Origin: Pseudocolwellia agarivorans
GTDB taxonomy: Bacteria > Pseudomonadota > Gammaproteobacteria > Enterobacterales > Alteromonadaceae
Reading direction: 5' to 3'
NCBI RefSeq assembly: GCF_002000085.1
Contig: NZ_MUZU01000006.1
Span: forward strand, 62,001 to 126,000
DNA: 64,000 nt
Each line of letters starts with the position of its first letter. Position 1 is the first letter of the stretch. Below the pieces are notes generated by a model. That model worked only from the letters and a program-made list of their open reading frames with translations. It was not told the origin of the DNA and did not search any database. Positions 44,915 to 53,654 of the stretch are shown in pieces. Position numbers and translations under genes: made by a program.

Positions 44915-46189
44915 ATGATTAAATACCTTAAAAAAGGCAAGCAAGAAGAAGAAAAAAAGGATTATTTACAATCAGTTAAAAATACTGTTGAAAACATAAT
45001 CGAAGACATTGAAACAGATGGCGATAAAGCGGTTGCAAAATATTCAGCGACTTTCGACAAATGGAATCCGAAGTCATTTAGATTGAGCGACGAAGAAATC
45101 AAAGCTTGTTACGACGAACTTGATGACAGCATAATTGAAGATATTAAATGGGCACAAACACAAGTACGTAACTTTGCTCAAATTCAACGTGATTCAATGA
45201 AAGATGTTGAAGTAGAAACTATACCGGGCGTTATTTTAGGCCATAAACATATTCCTATGGAAAGTGTAGGTTGTTACGTACCCGGCGGTAAGTACCCACT
45301 AGTAGCCTCTGCTCACATGAGTGTAGTAACAGCAAAAGTTGCTGGTGTTAAACGTGTTATTGCTGCAGCTCCTCCGTTTGATGGTCGACCTTCTCCAGCT
45401 ATTGTTGTAGCAATGGATTTAGCCGGTGCTGACGAAATATATTGTTTTGGTGGCGTACAAGCCATTGCAGCAATGGCTATTGGTACAGAAACCATTGCAC
45501 CCGTAGATATGATTGTAGGCCCCGGTAATGCGTTTGTTGCTGAAGCGAAACGTCAGTTATTTGGCCGTGTGGGTATTGATTTATTTGCTGGCCCAACTGA
45601 AACACTTGTTATTGCAGATGAAAGTGTTGATGGTGAATTATGCGCGGCGGACTTATTAGGCCAAGCTGAACATGGTCCTACATCGCCAGCTATTTTATTA
45701 ACAAACAGTGAAAAACTAGCGCGCGATACAATGGCTGAAGTAGAAAGACAATTAACCATCTTACCTACAGCAGAAGTTGCGGGTGCGGCATGGAAAGATC
45801 ATGGCGAAGTGATTGTATGTGACACTTACGAAGAAATGATCGAAGTGGCTAACGACTTAGCCTTTGAACATGTACAAATAATGACAGAGAACATTCCTTA
45901 CTTTAAAGAAAACATGCGTAACTTTGGCGCACTATTCTTAGGTCCTGAAACTAATGTGTCTTACGGCGACAAATGTATTGGTACAAACCATACGCTTCCA
46001 ACTCGTAAAGCTGCGCGTTATACTGGCGGATTATGGGTAGGTAAATTTATCAAAACCTGTACATTCCAAAGCGCTACAGAAGAAGCATCCGTTGTTGTGG
46101 GCGAGTATTGTTCAAGACTTTGTGCTGTTGAAGGGTTTGCTGGTCACAAGGAGCAAGCTGATATTCGCTTGAGAAGATATAAAGGATAA
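44915..46189 (+). CDS. Histidinol-dehydrogenase-family enzyme (HpsN-like), catabolic
   Basis: A 424-residue HisD-superfamily dehydrogenase, with [75 protein letters not shown] and [17 protein letters not shown]. The family oxidises a primary alcohol in two steps to the acid. The closest functional group I know is HpsN (sulfopropanediol 3-dehydrogenase). No sulfolactate lyase genes lie nearby and there is no his operon, so the substrate is probably another polyol. It leads an operon with lacI, hydrolase and aldolase genes (3, 14 and 8 base gaps). Confidence 0.85.
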   Translation: MIKYLKKGKQEEEKKDYLQSVKNTVENIIEDIETDGDKAVAKYSATFDKWNPKSFRLSDEEIKACYDELDDSIIEDIKWAQTQVRNFAQIQRDSMKDVEVETIPGVILGHKHIPMESVGCYVPGGKYPLVASAHMSVVTAKVAGVKRVIAAAPPFDGRPSPAIVVAMDLAGADEIYCFGGVQAIAAMAIGTETIAPVDMIVGPGNAFVAEAKRQLFGRVGIDLFAGPTETLVIADESVDGELCAADLLGQAEHGPTSPAILLTNSEKLARDTMAEVERQLTILPTAEVAGAAWKDHGEVIVCDTYEEMIEVANDLAFEHVQIMTENIPYFKENMRNFGALFLGPETNVSYGDKCIGTNHTLPTRKAARYTGGLWVGKFIKTCTFQSATEEASVVVGEYCSRLCAVEGFAGHKEQADIRLRRYKG

Positions 46190-46192
46190 ACA

Positions 46193-47200
46193 TTGAGTAA
46201 AAATAAAAAAGTAACTTCTTATGATGTCGCGCGTGAAGCTGGTGTATCACAATCAGCCGTATCACGCGTGTTTCGACCAGGGTTAAGTGTTTCGCAAAAA
46301 ACACGTGAAAAAGTTATGGCAACCGCAAATAAAATGGGTTATCGACCTAATGCTATCGCCAGAATGTTAATTACTAAACAGTCTGGCATGGTTGCTGTAA
46401 TTGTTTCATCACGTGCAAACGAAAACTATCCTGAAGTACTTTCGCAAGTCAGTAAGCAACTTGCGGCTCGTAACAAACGAGTTTTATTATTTACCTTAGA
46501 TGACGCCGATGGTGTAGATGATTTATTTGAACAAATCTGGACCTTCCAAGTCGATGGCGTTATCGCACTTGCTGCTCATTTTGAAAGCCAACGCTTAGCC
46601 CAATTTGAGCAACATAAAGTACCCGTTGTGCTCTATAACCGTAATGTTCCTGATGCATCAACCAATACAGTTTGCTGTAATCACGAACACGGTATTAAAC
46701 AACTGCTTGCTGAATTAAAGCTGAATAACCCTCAGTCTTATTTAGTGCTTTCAGGACCAACAGATTCTGATGTAGCCAATGAACGTAGAGAGATCACCCT
46801 TGATTTACTAGAAAAAATGGGTGAAAAAAATGTTCATGTTCTTTACGGCGATTACACCTACCAGTCGGGCAGAGATTGCCTTGCTCAATGGTTGAAAAAA
46901 CACTCTGCTCCCGATGCTGTAGTATGTAGTAATGATACAATGGCGATAGGTGTAATTGACGAAATAAGAGAAAACCATAATATTCATATTCCAAACGATA
47001 TGTCTGTTGTAGGGTTTGACGGCATCGCTTCTTCGTTTTGGCAGAGTTACCAAATAACCACCATAAAACAACCGGTAGAGCAATTGGTAAAAGCAGCTGT
47101 AGACATGCTATTAGAGCATATTGAAAACTCTGATTCGCCGCCAGAAGCTCGTGTATTAACGGGCACCTTAATTAAAGGAAATTCTGTAAAGCGACCTTAA
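46193..47200 (+). CDS. LacI-family transcriptional regulator
   Basis: This 335-residue regulator has the N-terminal LacI HTH (SYDVAREAGVSQSAVSRVFRPGLSVSQKTREKVMATANKMGYRPNAIARML). A sugar-binding-like effector domain follows (VVLYNRNVPDA, DAVVCSNDTMAIGVIDEIREN, VVGFDGIASSFWQSYQITTIKQP). The start is TTG with AAAGGA seven bases upstream, three bases after the HisD-like stop. It is the natural candidate to bind the palindromes at 44820, 60393 and 62734. Confidence 0.92.
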   Translation: MSKNKKVTSYDVAREAGVSQSAVSRVFRPGLSVSQKTREKVMATANKMGYRPNAIARMLITKQSGMVAVIVSSRANENYPEVLSQVSKQLAARNKRVLLFTLDDADGVDDLFEQIWTFQVDGVIALAAHFESQRLAQFEQHKVPVVLYNRNVPDASTNTVCCNHEHGIKQLLAELKLNNPQSYLVLSGPTDSDVANERREITLDLLEKMGEKNVHVLYGDYTYQSGRDCLAQWLKKHSAPDAVVCSNDTMAIGVIDEIRENHNIHIPNDMSVVGFDGIASSFWQSYQITTIKQPVEQLVKAAVDMLLEHIENSDSPPEARVLTGTLIKGNSVKRP

Positions 47201-47214
47201 CTAGGTTATTTTAG

Positions 47215-47949
47215 ATGCATTCTTTACCTATTTTAATTTTACCCGGCACCTTATGTACAGGTGCCATGTTTACCCACCAAATTAATCAATTAAAAAAGCA
47301 CTGCAATCAAGTATCTGTGGTGCAATTTACGCAAGAAGCCACTCTCGCTGAAATGGCCGCTCTAGTTATAAAAGCAACAAATGATCAACCCTGCGCTATT
47401 ATTGGCTTTTCAATGGGTGGTATTGTCGCTGAAGAAGTCGCTAAAACGCATCCTCATCTTATTGCTAAGCTTGCTTTAGTTAATTCAAATTGTCATGCCG
47501 ACTTACCAGAGCGAAAAGCCGGACGCGCCACACAAATAAAACAAGCGACCGATGGGCAATTAGCCGAATTAATTAACAACACCTTTATGCCTAACTACCT
47601 TTATAAGCAAAACGAAAAGCTTCAGAAGTTGATTCTTGATATGGCATTCTCTCTTGGCGAAAAATGCTTTGCTGCACAAGCAATGGCAATAGAAGACAGA
47701 CCTGACTCACTTAGTGTGCTTCAGCAACTCAATGCCGACATACTTATTATTAGTGGTCTACAAGACAAAATATGCGCCGTTGAACATCAGCACTATATGC
47801 ATGAATCTCTTCCTAATAGTAAATTATTGTTATTAGATGAATGCGCCCACTTCTCGCCTTTAGAGCAAGCTGAAAAAGTATCTCACGCATTAACACTTTG
47901 GTATTTATCAACCGTACCTTTTGCTAACGCAAGCACTAGACAAGATTAG
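47215..47949 (+). CDS. Alpha/beta hydrolase
   Basis: A 244-residue alpha/beta-fold hydrolase with an oxyanion-side segment LPGTLCTGAMF, nucleophile elbow IGFSMGGIVAE (Ser near residue 68), an Asp in SGLQDKICAVEHQ and the catalytic His in ECAHFSPLEQ. It resembles enol-lactonase or ester hydrolases. It probably hydrolyses an ester or lactone intermediate of the regulon's substrate. It lies 14 bases after lacI. Confidence 0.85.
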   Translation: MHSLPILILPGTLCTGAMFTHQINQLKKHCNQVSVVQFTQEATLAEMAALVIKATNDQPCAIIGFSMGGIVAEEVAKTHPHLIAKLALVNSNCHADLPERKAGRATQIKQATDGQLAELINNTFMPNYLYKQNEKLQKLILDMAFSLGEKCFAAQAMAIEDRPDSLSVLQQLNADILIISGLQDKICAVEHQHYMHESLPNSKLLLLDECAHFSPLEQAEKVSHALTLWYLSTVPFANASTRQD

Positions 47950-47957
47950 GAATAGTT

Positions 47958-48728
47958 ATGAATTTAAAAGAAAAGTTAGCGCAGAAAAAACCATTATTAG
48001 GTACTTTTATAAAAAGCACACATTTTCATAATACCGAAGTATTAGCTCATACTAATTTAGACGTATTATGCTTAGATGCCGAGCATGCGCCTTTTGATCG
48101 TGGCGATTTAGACACCTGTATTTTAGCGGCGAGGTCGAAACAAAAGCCAGTGGTAGTTCGTATTCCAGACAGTGAAAATTCAACTCTTTTAAATGCACTA
48201 GACACTGGTGCCGACGGCGTCGTTATTCCTCATGTATTAAATGCTGAACATGCTCGCCAAATTGTTAAAAAATGCTTTTTTGGCCCCGAGGGCAGAGGCT
48301 ATGCTGGCTCAACACGCTTTGCCGGATACACCACGAATAAACTTCCTGAAAACCTATTAGCCAATAAAAACGAAACGTGTGTAATAGCACAAATAGAAGA
48401 TCTTGAAGCAGTAGATAACATTGACGAAATTTGCCAAGTAGAAGGTATCGACTGCATTTTTATTGGCAGAATGGACTTAACCGTAGCCTTAAAACAAACA
48501 GATGCTAGCCATCCAAGTGTTATGGAAGCTGTTGAAAAAATAGTAATAGCATGTAAAAAACACAACAAAAACTGCGGCATGTTTGTTGGCGATTTAATCG
48601 AGTTACCTCGTTGGATAAAGGCTGGAGTAAGCTTGTTTTTATTAAGCTCAGATCATGGGTTTATGTTAAGTGGTGCTGCTCAGTTAGAGCAAACATTTAG
48701 TCACGCTATTGAGCAGAGTAAAAAATAA
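47958..48728 (+). CDS. HpcH/HpaI-family class II aldolase
   Basis: A 256-residue metal-dependent aldolase with LGTFIKSTH, DVLCLDAEHAPFDRGDL (catalytic His), VVRIPD, GVVIPHVLNAEHARQIV, the RGYAGSTRFAGY loop, Glu in IAQIEDLEAV and Asp in IFIGRMDLTVAL. The family splits 4-hydroxy-2-oxo acids into pyruvate (or oxaloacetate) and an aldehyde. It would give the end step of the unknown pathway. It is the last gene of the operon before a terminator. Confidence 0.9.
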   Translation: MNLKEKLAQKKPLLGTFIKSTHFHNTEVLAHTNLDVLCLDAEHAPFDRGDLDTCILAARSKQKPVVVRIPDSENSTLLNALDTGADGVVIPHVLNAEHARQIVKKCFFGPEGRGYAGSTRFAGYTTNKLPENLLANKNETCVIAQIEDLEAVDNIDEICQVEGIDCIFIGRMDLTVALKQTDASHPSVMEAVEKIVIACKKHNKNCGMFVGDLIELPRWIKAGVSLFLLSSDHGFMLSGAAQLEQTFSHAIEQSKK

Positions 48729-48758
48729 AAAATGTACAAACAATAAGCTTTAAAAACA

Positions 48759-48786
48759 AAAAAGGAACATGGAAATGTTCCTTTTT
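48759..48786 (+). terminator. Terminator after the HpcH/HpaI aldolase gene
   Basis: The stem AAAAAGGAACAT pairs with ATGTTCCTTTTT around a short loop, and the sequence ends in T residues on the plus strand. It can also act for the convergent small gene. Confidence 0.82.
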
Positions 48787-48814
48787 CGATCATGTCCAAA
48801 TTGATACTAAGTGT

Positions 48815-49093
48815 TTATTCCTCTTCCTTACACTGTGCTTTAGCAAGCTTTTTTAAGTGTTTAATGAAATCTTCACCTTCGAAAACAGTACAATTACTCA
48901 TTCCATTTTCTGAAGAATATCGTTTAGCGCAAGAGCTTTTAACTACCTTTTTATTATCTTCAGTTAAACTTAAATATTCGGTATAAATCCAATCTTCACA
49001 CTGCTCAGCAGTAAGCGCTACATTAGGAAAGTCCGCACAGTATGCATTGCATGATAATAATAAACTGGCCGATAAAATCATCTTCTTAAACAT
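48815..49093 (-). CDS. Small exported cysteine-containing protein, unknown
   Basis: This 92-residue protein has a signal peptide (MILSASLLLSCNAYCAD). The mature part is about 70 residues with four cysteines (in AEQCEDW, SSCAKR, SNCTVF, AQCKEE) that could form two disulfides. I do not recognise a family. It is a single gene between terminator sequence and another exported protein. Confidence 0.65.
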   Translation of the reverse strand: MFKKMILSASLLLSCNAYCADFPNVALTAEQCEDWIYTEYLSLTEDNKKVVKSSCAKRYSSENGMSNCTVFEGEDFIKHLKKLAKAQCKEEE

Positions 49094-49183
49094 TTTTAAA
49101 TCCTTAGGTTAAATAACCACAAATATTGGTAAAACACATAACGTTTTGCCAACCATCTTAGTCCTTTTGAGTAAATTGTAGGT

Positions 49184-49678
49184 TTATTTGATTGGCTTGG
49201 AGCTAATCAATTTGTTTTTGAACAATATTAACTTTATTTGTTCATTAACAACCCCATAAACACTTTCATCTTCTGATATATCTTCTAATTTCATCCCCAT
49301 CATTTCACTAATAGTGGTACTTATTGATTTGACTATTACCTGATTGTTCTTTGTATCTAAAAAGGCTGATTTTATCTCCTCTTTATATTCAATATTTACA
49401 TTAGGGTTTTTCATCATAGACATTGTAACTTTAGCCATTTTTAAATAGTTATCATATGAGACTTCTGTTTCCCCTCTATCTAACGCAGGATCAAAATCAA
49501 TAGTAATCTTAGATTCCGGAGATATATATTTTTCGATAATAGATATATCTCCATCTAATAGTGCTTGATATATCTCCTTATTGATATTCAGAACTTGTTC
49601 TTTATCAATCACACTCTCTGCAAATGAAAATCCAGACATAAATATAACTAAAATAAAGATATTTATTTTTTTTAACAT
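49184..49678 (-). CDS. Exported NTF2-like protein, unknown function
   Basis: A 164-residue protein with a signal peptide (INIFILVIFMSGFSFAES). The mature domain begins NKEIYQALLDGDISIIEKYISPESKI and continues with beta-rich sequence, resembling the NTF2/SnoaL fold of small exported proteins. The ATG at 49678 is favoured because AAGGAG lies five bases upstream; a GTG two codons earlier overlaps that site. Not closely related to the double-SnoaL proteins at 59-62 kb. Confidence 0.65.
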   Translation of the reverse strand: MLKKINIFILVIFMSGFSFAESVIDKEQVLNINKEIYQALLDGDISIIEKYISPESKITIDFDPALDRGETEVSYDNYLKMAKVTMSMMKNPNVNIEYKEEIKSAFLDTKNNQVIVKSISTTISEMMGMKLEDISEDESVYGVVNEQIKLILFKNKLISSKPIK

Positions 49679-49927
49679 AACCACTCCTTAGTTGAAAATT
49701 TGTAAACCTAACGTATCATTCAGAGGCAAATAATAGTTGGTTAAATAGCGATGCACAAGCAACGGCCAGTTATTTTTAATCCTGCGGCAATGCCTTGCTA
49801 TGTTTCATTATTTAAAGAAGTAAGATGTTTTTCAGCGTATTCTTTTCGCAAAGGTTCGTTGGCAATAGTTTATTAAACTCAGATTTAGCTTTACCTTTTT
49901 GCTCTAATTTAAAGTACAAAGTTACTC

Positions 49928-51511
49928 TTATAAAACACTATCAACTATTTGAGGGTATTCCTTCATAAACTTTATAAATTCTTTTTCCATTTCTTTAGTT
50001 GCTCCCGCTTCTCCCCTAACCGCTTTAATGTAACTCTCTTGCTGCAGATTAATAGGTTTGAGCATGCCTTTAACTAACATCACAATATATTTACCCGCAT
50101 AACTAATTAAATGCTGGCTACGAAGGCTGTAATCATTTGTTAATTTAACGTCGAAGCCACCATTAATGAGTATCTTTAAATGTGATTCAGGAAAAATACT
50201 CTTAATACCAGACATGCTTTTTAATAGATGTAAGATCATGTCTTTATTTTCTAAAATATCTACATGACCACTGTTAAAGCCAAATTGCCCACGCGATTGC
50301 TTTTGTACTTCAGGATGCAACTGACTTGATAGCGGTACAACACCATCACTGTTTTCGCCTAACTTCACCATACCTGAGTTATTAAACGTATAAAAAAGCT
50401 GATGATTTACAAGTCTAGATAATGGTTTTCGATAGAGTTCTTTTATAAATTTGCTTGTTGGATTTAAATCTCGCCAAGAGGGTAATACGATAAGTCCGTG
50501 CTTTTCACCTGAAGCTGCCGAAGGATGACCACCAAATGGAGTTGATATACTTACAAACAATTCAACTTTATTTTCATTTGCTTTGCCTTCGTATTGATTA
50601 AATGCTTCTCGTACTACAAGCCCACCCATACTATGAGCAACTATCACCATAGGCATATCACCCATAGGAATAACATTTCCTGAGAGAAAAATGTTGTAAA
50701 AAAAGTCGGCTAATTGATCAAGGTCGCCACCAGAAGGATAATAGAAAAACCACGCTTGATAACGATCTTTATCCATGTGTTCAATAATGGGTTTAAACGA
50801 TCTTGAACTACCGCCAATACCATGAACAAAAATAACAGGAATTTTATGTGCAACATTTTCTTCTAAGGCATAAAACATAGTTTTTGCATTTTCTAAAAAT
50901 GAAGCAGGATCGTACATGCCCATAGTGGCAATTTTTTCATCAAACATAGGATCATCTAAGCTGCGAATACTTCCCGCTGGATAATACGCGGATTGCTCTG
51001 TCTCAATGACTTTAGGCGTTACAATATTTTCGGCCCAATCTACACTTGAACTTGTTATTAGCTTTATATCTATATGCTTGGCAAGTTTGTCTGGAAAGTT
51101 TGTTGTATTTAAAGCTAACGCTTTCTCACCAACTATTTCAGATTGATGAAACAATCCATCTTTATTTATGTCGGCATAAACAAGTAAGGTGTACTCACCT
51201 TCTGGAAGGTTTAAGCCATAGTGCGTGTTGGTTCTTTTAAAGAACATTGTATCAACTCGCTCACGCTTTTTGAATTTACTAGAATACGCAGCAATGGCTA
51301 TAGGTGTATTAGCATAGTTATTTGAATGAGCTATTGATTTACCCCAAACAAAAAAGGTTTCTTGGTCTAACATATGCTTTAGATTAATTTGACTGGGATC
51401 TGCATTTTGAAGCTTTGTATATTCAGCCTGAATAGCTGAATATTTTAGATAAGTGCATGATGTCAGCATTAAAGCTAAACAAATCATTATAAGATGAGTT
51501 TTTTTAATCAA
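49928..51511 (-). CDS. Lipoprotein alpha/beta hydrolase
   Basis: This 527-residue protein has a lipoprotein signal (ICLALMLTSC, lipid-modified Cys near residue 19). A domain of about 180 residues resembles surface accessory domains (GEYTLLVYADINKDGLFHQSE). The hydrolase domain has VIFVHGIGGSSRSFKPIIEHM and nucleophile elbow VIVAHSMGGLVVREAF, with a likely Asp in NSDGVVPLSSQ and His in NSGHVDIL. It is membrane-anchored and probably acts on lipids or esters in the envelope. Substrate unknown; it is transcribed alone. Confidence 0.85.
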   Translation of the reverse strand: MIKKTHLIMICLALMLTSCTYLKYSAIQAEYTKLQNADPSQINLKHMLDQETFFVWGKSIAHSNNYANTPIAIAAYSSKFKKRERVDTMFFKRTNTHYGLNLPEGEYTLLVYADINKDGLFHQSEIVGEKALALNTTNFPDKLAKHIDIKLITSSSVDWAENIVTPKVIETEQSAYYPAGSIRSLDDPMFDEKIATMGMYDPASFLENAKTMFYALEENVAHKIPVIFVHGIGGSSRSFKPIIEHMDKDRYQAWFFYYPSGGDLDQLADFFYNIFLSGNVIPMGDMPMVIVAHSMGGLVVREAFNQYEGKANENKVELFVSISTPFGGHPSAASGEKHGLIVLPSWRDLNPTSKFIKELYRKPLSRLVNHQLFYTFNNSGMVKLGENSDGVVPLSSQLHPEVQKQSRGQFGFNSGHVDILENKDMILHLLKSMSGIKSIFPESHLKILINGGFDVKLTNDYSLRSQHLISYAGKYIVMLVKGMLKPINLQQESYIKAVRGEAGATKEMEKEFIKFMKEYPQIVDSVL

Positions 51512-51538
51512 ACCATATTCTCTACATAATTTTTAATT

Positions 51539-51597
51539 ATATACCCGTTAACATTCATGATTATGTTGCATTTTAAAACGAGTATATTCAAGTGGTT
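51539..51597. repeat. Degenerate copy of the TATACCCGTTA palindromic repeat
   Basis: The left end ATACCCGTTAACATTCA resembles the repeat ends at 16231 and 52196, and the right end keeps only GAGTATATTCAAG. It appears to be a decayed copy upstream of the lipoprotein hydrolase gene. Confidence 0.35.
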
Positions 51598-51656
51598 TAA
51601 ATAACCCCTGCATTATTTAAAACTAACTTCTAATAATGTAGGATTTGCTTACCTCA

Positions 51657-52175
51657 CTATTTATATTCACCCTTCAACTCATATTTAGCTCGCATGTTTG
51701 TGATTATCTCACGCGCTTCGTAGCTTTCTTGTTGTTCTGGGCGAACACCTTTACCTAGCTTTATATCTACAATGCTTTCAATTTCTTGCCCTTGCTCACC
51801 TAAGTTAAAGCCAATACCTAAATGTGTGCTGGGTTGATTGCTACAACCGTAAATACCACAATCACGTCGTGTCCCAATACCTGTATGTATTGAACTTCGT
51901 GGCTGGTTTTGTCCGTCAATAATTACATCGCGATTCGTTACAACAAACCAATCGTAGCCTTGTTGTACAGTTAGTTCAGCAGCGCGTAAAAAAGTGTAAT
52001 CAATCGCTTTTAGCTTATTGTCGGTACGGGTTTTAAAATGCACGCGTATTTTATCTTGATTCAAAATACTCTCTTGATAACCAACACCGTTATTTTTTGC
52101 TGCTCGGTATTCAGGGCTTGATGCACAAGCGGCAAGTAAACCGACCATACTGACTAACATGATAATTTTTTTCAT
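51657..52175 (-). CDS. Small lipoprotein, conserved hypothetical
   Basis: A 172-residue protein beginning MKKIIMLVSMVGLLAACASSPEYR, with a lipobox (LAAC). The mature part has DKIRVHFKTRTDNKLKAIDYTFLRAAELTVQQGYDWFVVTNR, the pattern of CC0125/CC1285-like lipoproteins found in many proteobacteria, and a Gly-rich tail section. The start at 52175 is chosen for the GAGGG ribosome site and signal peptide; an upstream ATG would add 13 residues that run into the repeat region. Function unknown. Confidence 0.75.
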   Translation of the reverse strand: MKKIIMLVSMVGLLAACASSPEYRAAKNNGVGYQESILNQDKIRVHFKTRTDNKLKAIDYTFLRAAELTVQQGYDWFVVTNRDVIIDGQNQPRSSIHTGIGTRRDCGIYGCSNQPSTHLGIGFNLGEQGQEIESIVDIKLGKGVRPEQQESYEAREIITNMRAKYELKGEYK

Positions 52176-52195
52176 TGTTTTTCCCTCGTGTGATT

Positions 52196-52250
52196 TATAC
52201 CCGTTACCAATCAAGAGGCTATTTCAGCATCTTGAATGGTAACAGGTATA
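52196..52250. repeat. Palindromic repeat with TATACCCGTTACCA ends
   Basis: A 55-bp inverted repeat. The left arm is TATACCCGTTACCAATCAAG, the right arm inverted is TATACCTGTTACCATTCAAG, and the centre includes GGCTATTTCAG. It matches the copy at 16231-16287 closely, including the centre. It lies between the anti-sigma stop and the lipoprotein start. Confidence 0.72.
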
Positions 52251-52255
52251 TGTAG

Positions 52256-53050
52256 TTATTTTTTCCAACGGTTATTAATAACTTGTTGTTCTTGTTGTTT
52301 ATCTAAAAAATCACCTACTGCCATGCTGTCTATTTGTTCTCGTAACAAACTCGTTGACGTAGCCGTTTGGTAATTTTGAGTTATGTGTTTTTGTTCTATT
52401 ACCGTTAAGTTTAATTCCCATTGTTGATTAACTCTACAAGCAATATTATGTTCAACATCTTGCTCGTTATTAATGTCGTACTGACGACAAAAATCACCTT
52501 GTTGATTTGTAAAAGTAAGTTGTGTTTTTATCGTTTGTCCATTCGCTAATACTTGTTCATTACCACTGGTTTGTTGTTCTAATATTTGAACAACCTCCTG
52601 CCAGCTATTACCTGTATTACTTTGAGTAAATACTGTTGCAAATAGCCCTGCAGCAACGGCAACACTTGCCGCAATAGCAAAAGGTTTATTGGTTGATTTT
52701 TTAGTACGTTGCCAAAGGCTAACCACATTACTTTCGTTATTTGTATGGTTTGCTTTATTCGCCGTTTGCGTTTTATCTGTAAACTGCTCAGCAGCCTTTA
52801 TTGACTCTACCGGAGCCGAATCTTCAGGAATTGCCGCAAGTAATTCGTTAATAGCCGCAGGTAATGGTTGCTGATTAATTTTGTCGTATTCATTAGCAAT
52901 CACCTCGTCAACCATAGCTAAATCAGCTAAGCGGTTAGCTAAGTTATCATCTTCAAGTAATGCGGCTCTGATCCGCTCCATTTGTTGCTCAGGTAATTCA
53001 GCATCTAAAAAGGCAGATAAAGTTTCATCGCTAAAGGTATCGTTATTCAT
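52256..53050 (-). CDS. Anti-sigma factor (membrane-anchored)
   Basis: This 264-residue protein has an N-terminal RseA-like cytoplasmic part (SDETLSAFLDAELPEQQMERIRAALLEDDNLANRLADLAMVDEVI), one membrane helix (PFAIAASVAVAAGLFATVF, about residues 122-140) and a periplasmic domain with two cysteines (FCRQYD, IACRVNQQW). Its ATG overlaps the sigma factor stop by four bases, so it should be the cognate anti-sigma factor. It lacks the HxxxCxxC zinc motif of ZAS proteins. Confidence 0.85.
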   Translation of the reverse strand: MNNDTFSDETLSAFLDAELPEQQMERIRAALLEDDNLANRLADLAMVDEVIANEYDKINQQPLPAAINELLAAIPEDSAPVESIKAAEQFTDKTQTANKANHTNNESNVVSLWQRTKKSTNKPFAIAASVAVAAGLFATVFTQSNTGNSWQEVVQILEQQTSGNEQVLANGQTIKTQLTFTNQQGDFCRQYDINNEQDVEHNIACRVNQQWELNLTVIEQKHITQNYQTATSTSLLREQIDSMAVGDFLDKQQEQQVINNRWKK

Positions 53051-53535
53051 GCCATTACTCCTGTGCTGTTATTTAAACATTGGCTAAGACTAATTCGCGC
53101 TCGAGATAGTCGGCTCATCACGGTTCCTATGGGTATTTCTAAAGTTTCAGCAACTTCTTTATACGACATGCCCTGAATAGCCACTAAAGACAAAATTGAA
53201 CGTTGTTCGTCGGGTAAAATGTCCATAGCGTTATTCACTTCTTGTAAGCTAATTTTATCGGTTTGCTGCTTTTCGTCATTCACTATTTGACCGTCGGTTA
53301 ACTCCGGTGATTCTGCCGCAGTTTGCCTCACTTTACGAGAACGATATTCATCAATCCATAAGTTACGACAAACCCGAAACATCCATTTATTTAACTCAAC
53401 GTTTTCAGGCACGCCTTTAGTTAATAAGCGTTCAATGGTATTTTGTAATAAATCGTCTGCATCGTGTTGATTTCCCGTTAGCGAATAAGCAAATCGACGT
53501 ATCATAGGCACTAAGGCAATTATTTGATTTTTCAT
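53047..53535 (-). CDS. ECF-type RNA polymerase sigma factor
   Basis: A 162-residue extracytoplasmic-function sigma factor. It has region 2 (FAYSLTGNQHDADDLLQNTIERLL, NKWMFRVCRNLWIDEYRSRK), a linker, and region 4 (LPDEQRSILSLVAIQGMSYKEVAETLEIPIGTVMSRLSRARISL). It is co-transcribed with its anti-sigma factor and is preceded by an ECF-type promoter motif at 53556-53584, which suggests autoregulation. Confidence 0.93.
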   Translation of the reverse strand: MKNQIIALVPMIRRFAYSLTGNQHDADDLLQNTIERLLTKGVPENVELNKWMFRVCRNLWIDEYRSRKVRQTAAESPELTDGQIVNDEKQQTDKISLQEVNNAMDILPDEQRSILSLVAIQGMSYKEVAETLEIPIGTVMSRLSRARISLSQCLNNSTGVMA

Positions 53536-53555
53536 TTTATCCCTCCGTTATAATA

Positions 53556-53584
53556 GGTAGACGAATGACAATGAAGTTTATTCC
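53556..53584 (-). promoter_or_regulatory. ECF-type promoter of the sigma/anti-sigma operon
   Basis: On the minus strand GGAATAAACT is followed by 15 bases and TACC (preceded by CGTC). It ends about 20 bases upstream of the sigma factor start. The same GGAATAAACT-N15-TACC arrangement, 29 bases overall, occurs at 57739-57767 in front of the exported Ser/Thr/Asn-rich protein. GGAAT at -35 with CGT at -10 is typical of ECF sigma targets. Confidence 0.65.
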
Positions 53585-53654
53585 CAAATTTTTGGAATTT
53601 TTTTACTTTTAATACGTTTTCTTAATACAGCCCGCAAATTTTATAGGAAAAATA

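Noticed and set aside
44915-46189. Reading the HisD-like gene as part of a sulfopropanediol (DHPS) pathway or as biosynthetic histidinol dehydrogenase
   Set aside because: No sulfolactate lyase, sulfolactate dehydrogenase or his operon genes are nearby. The neighbours (bicupin, aldolase, SnoaL proteins) point to another catabolic substrate.
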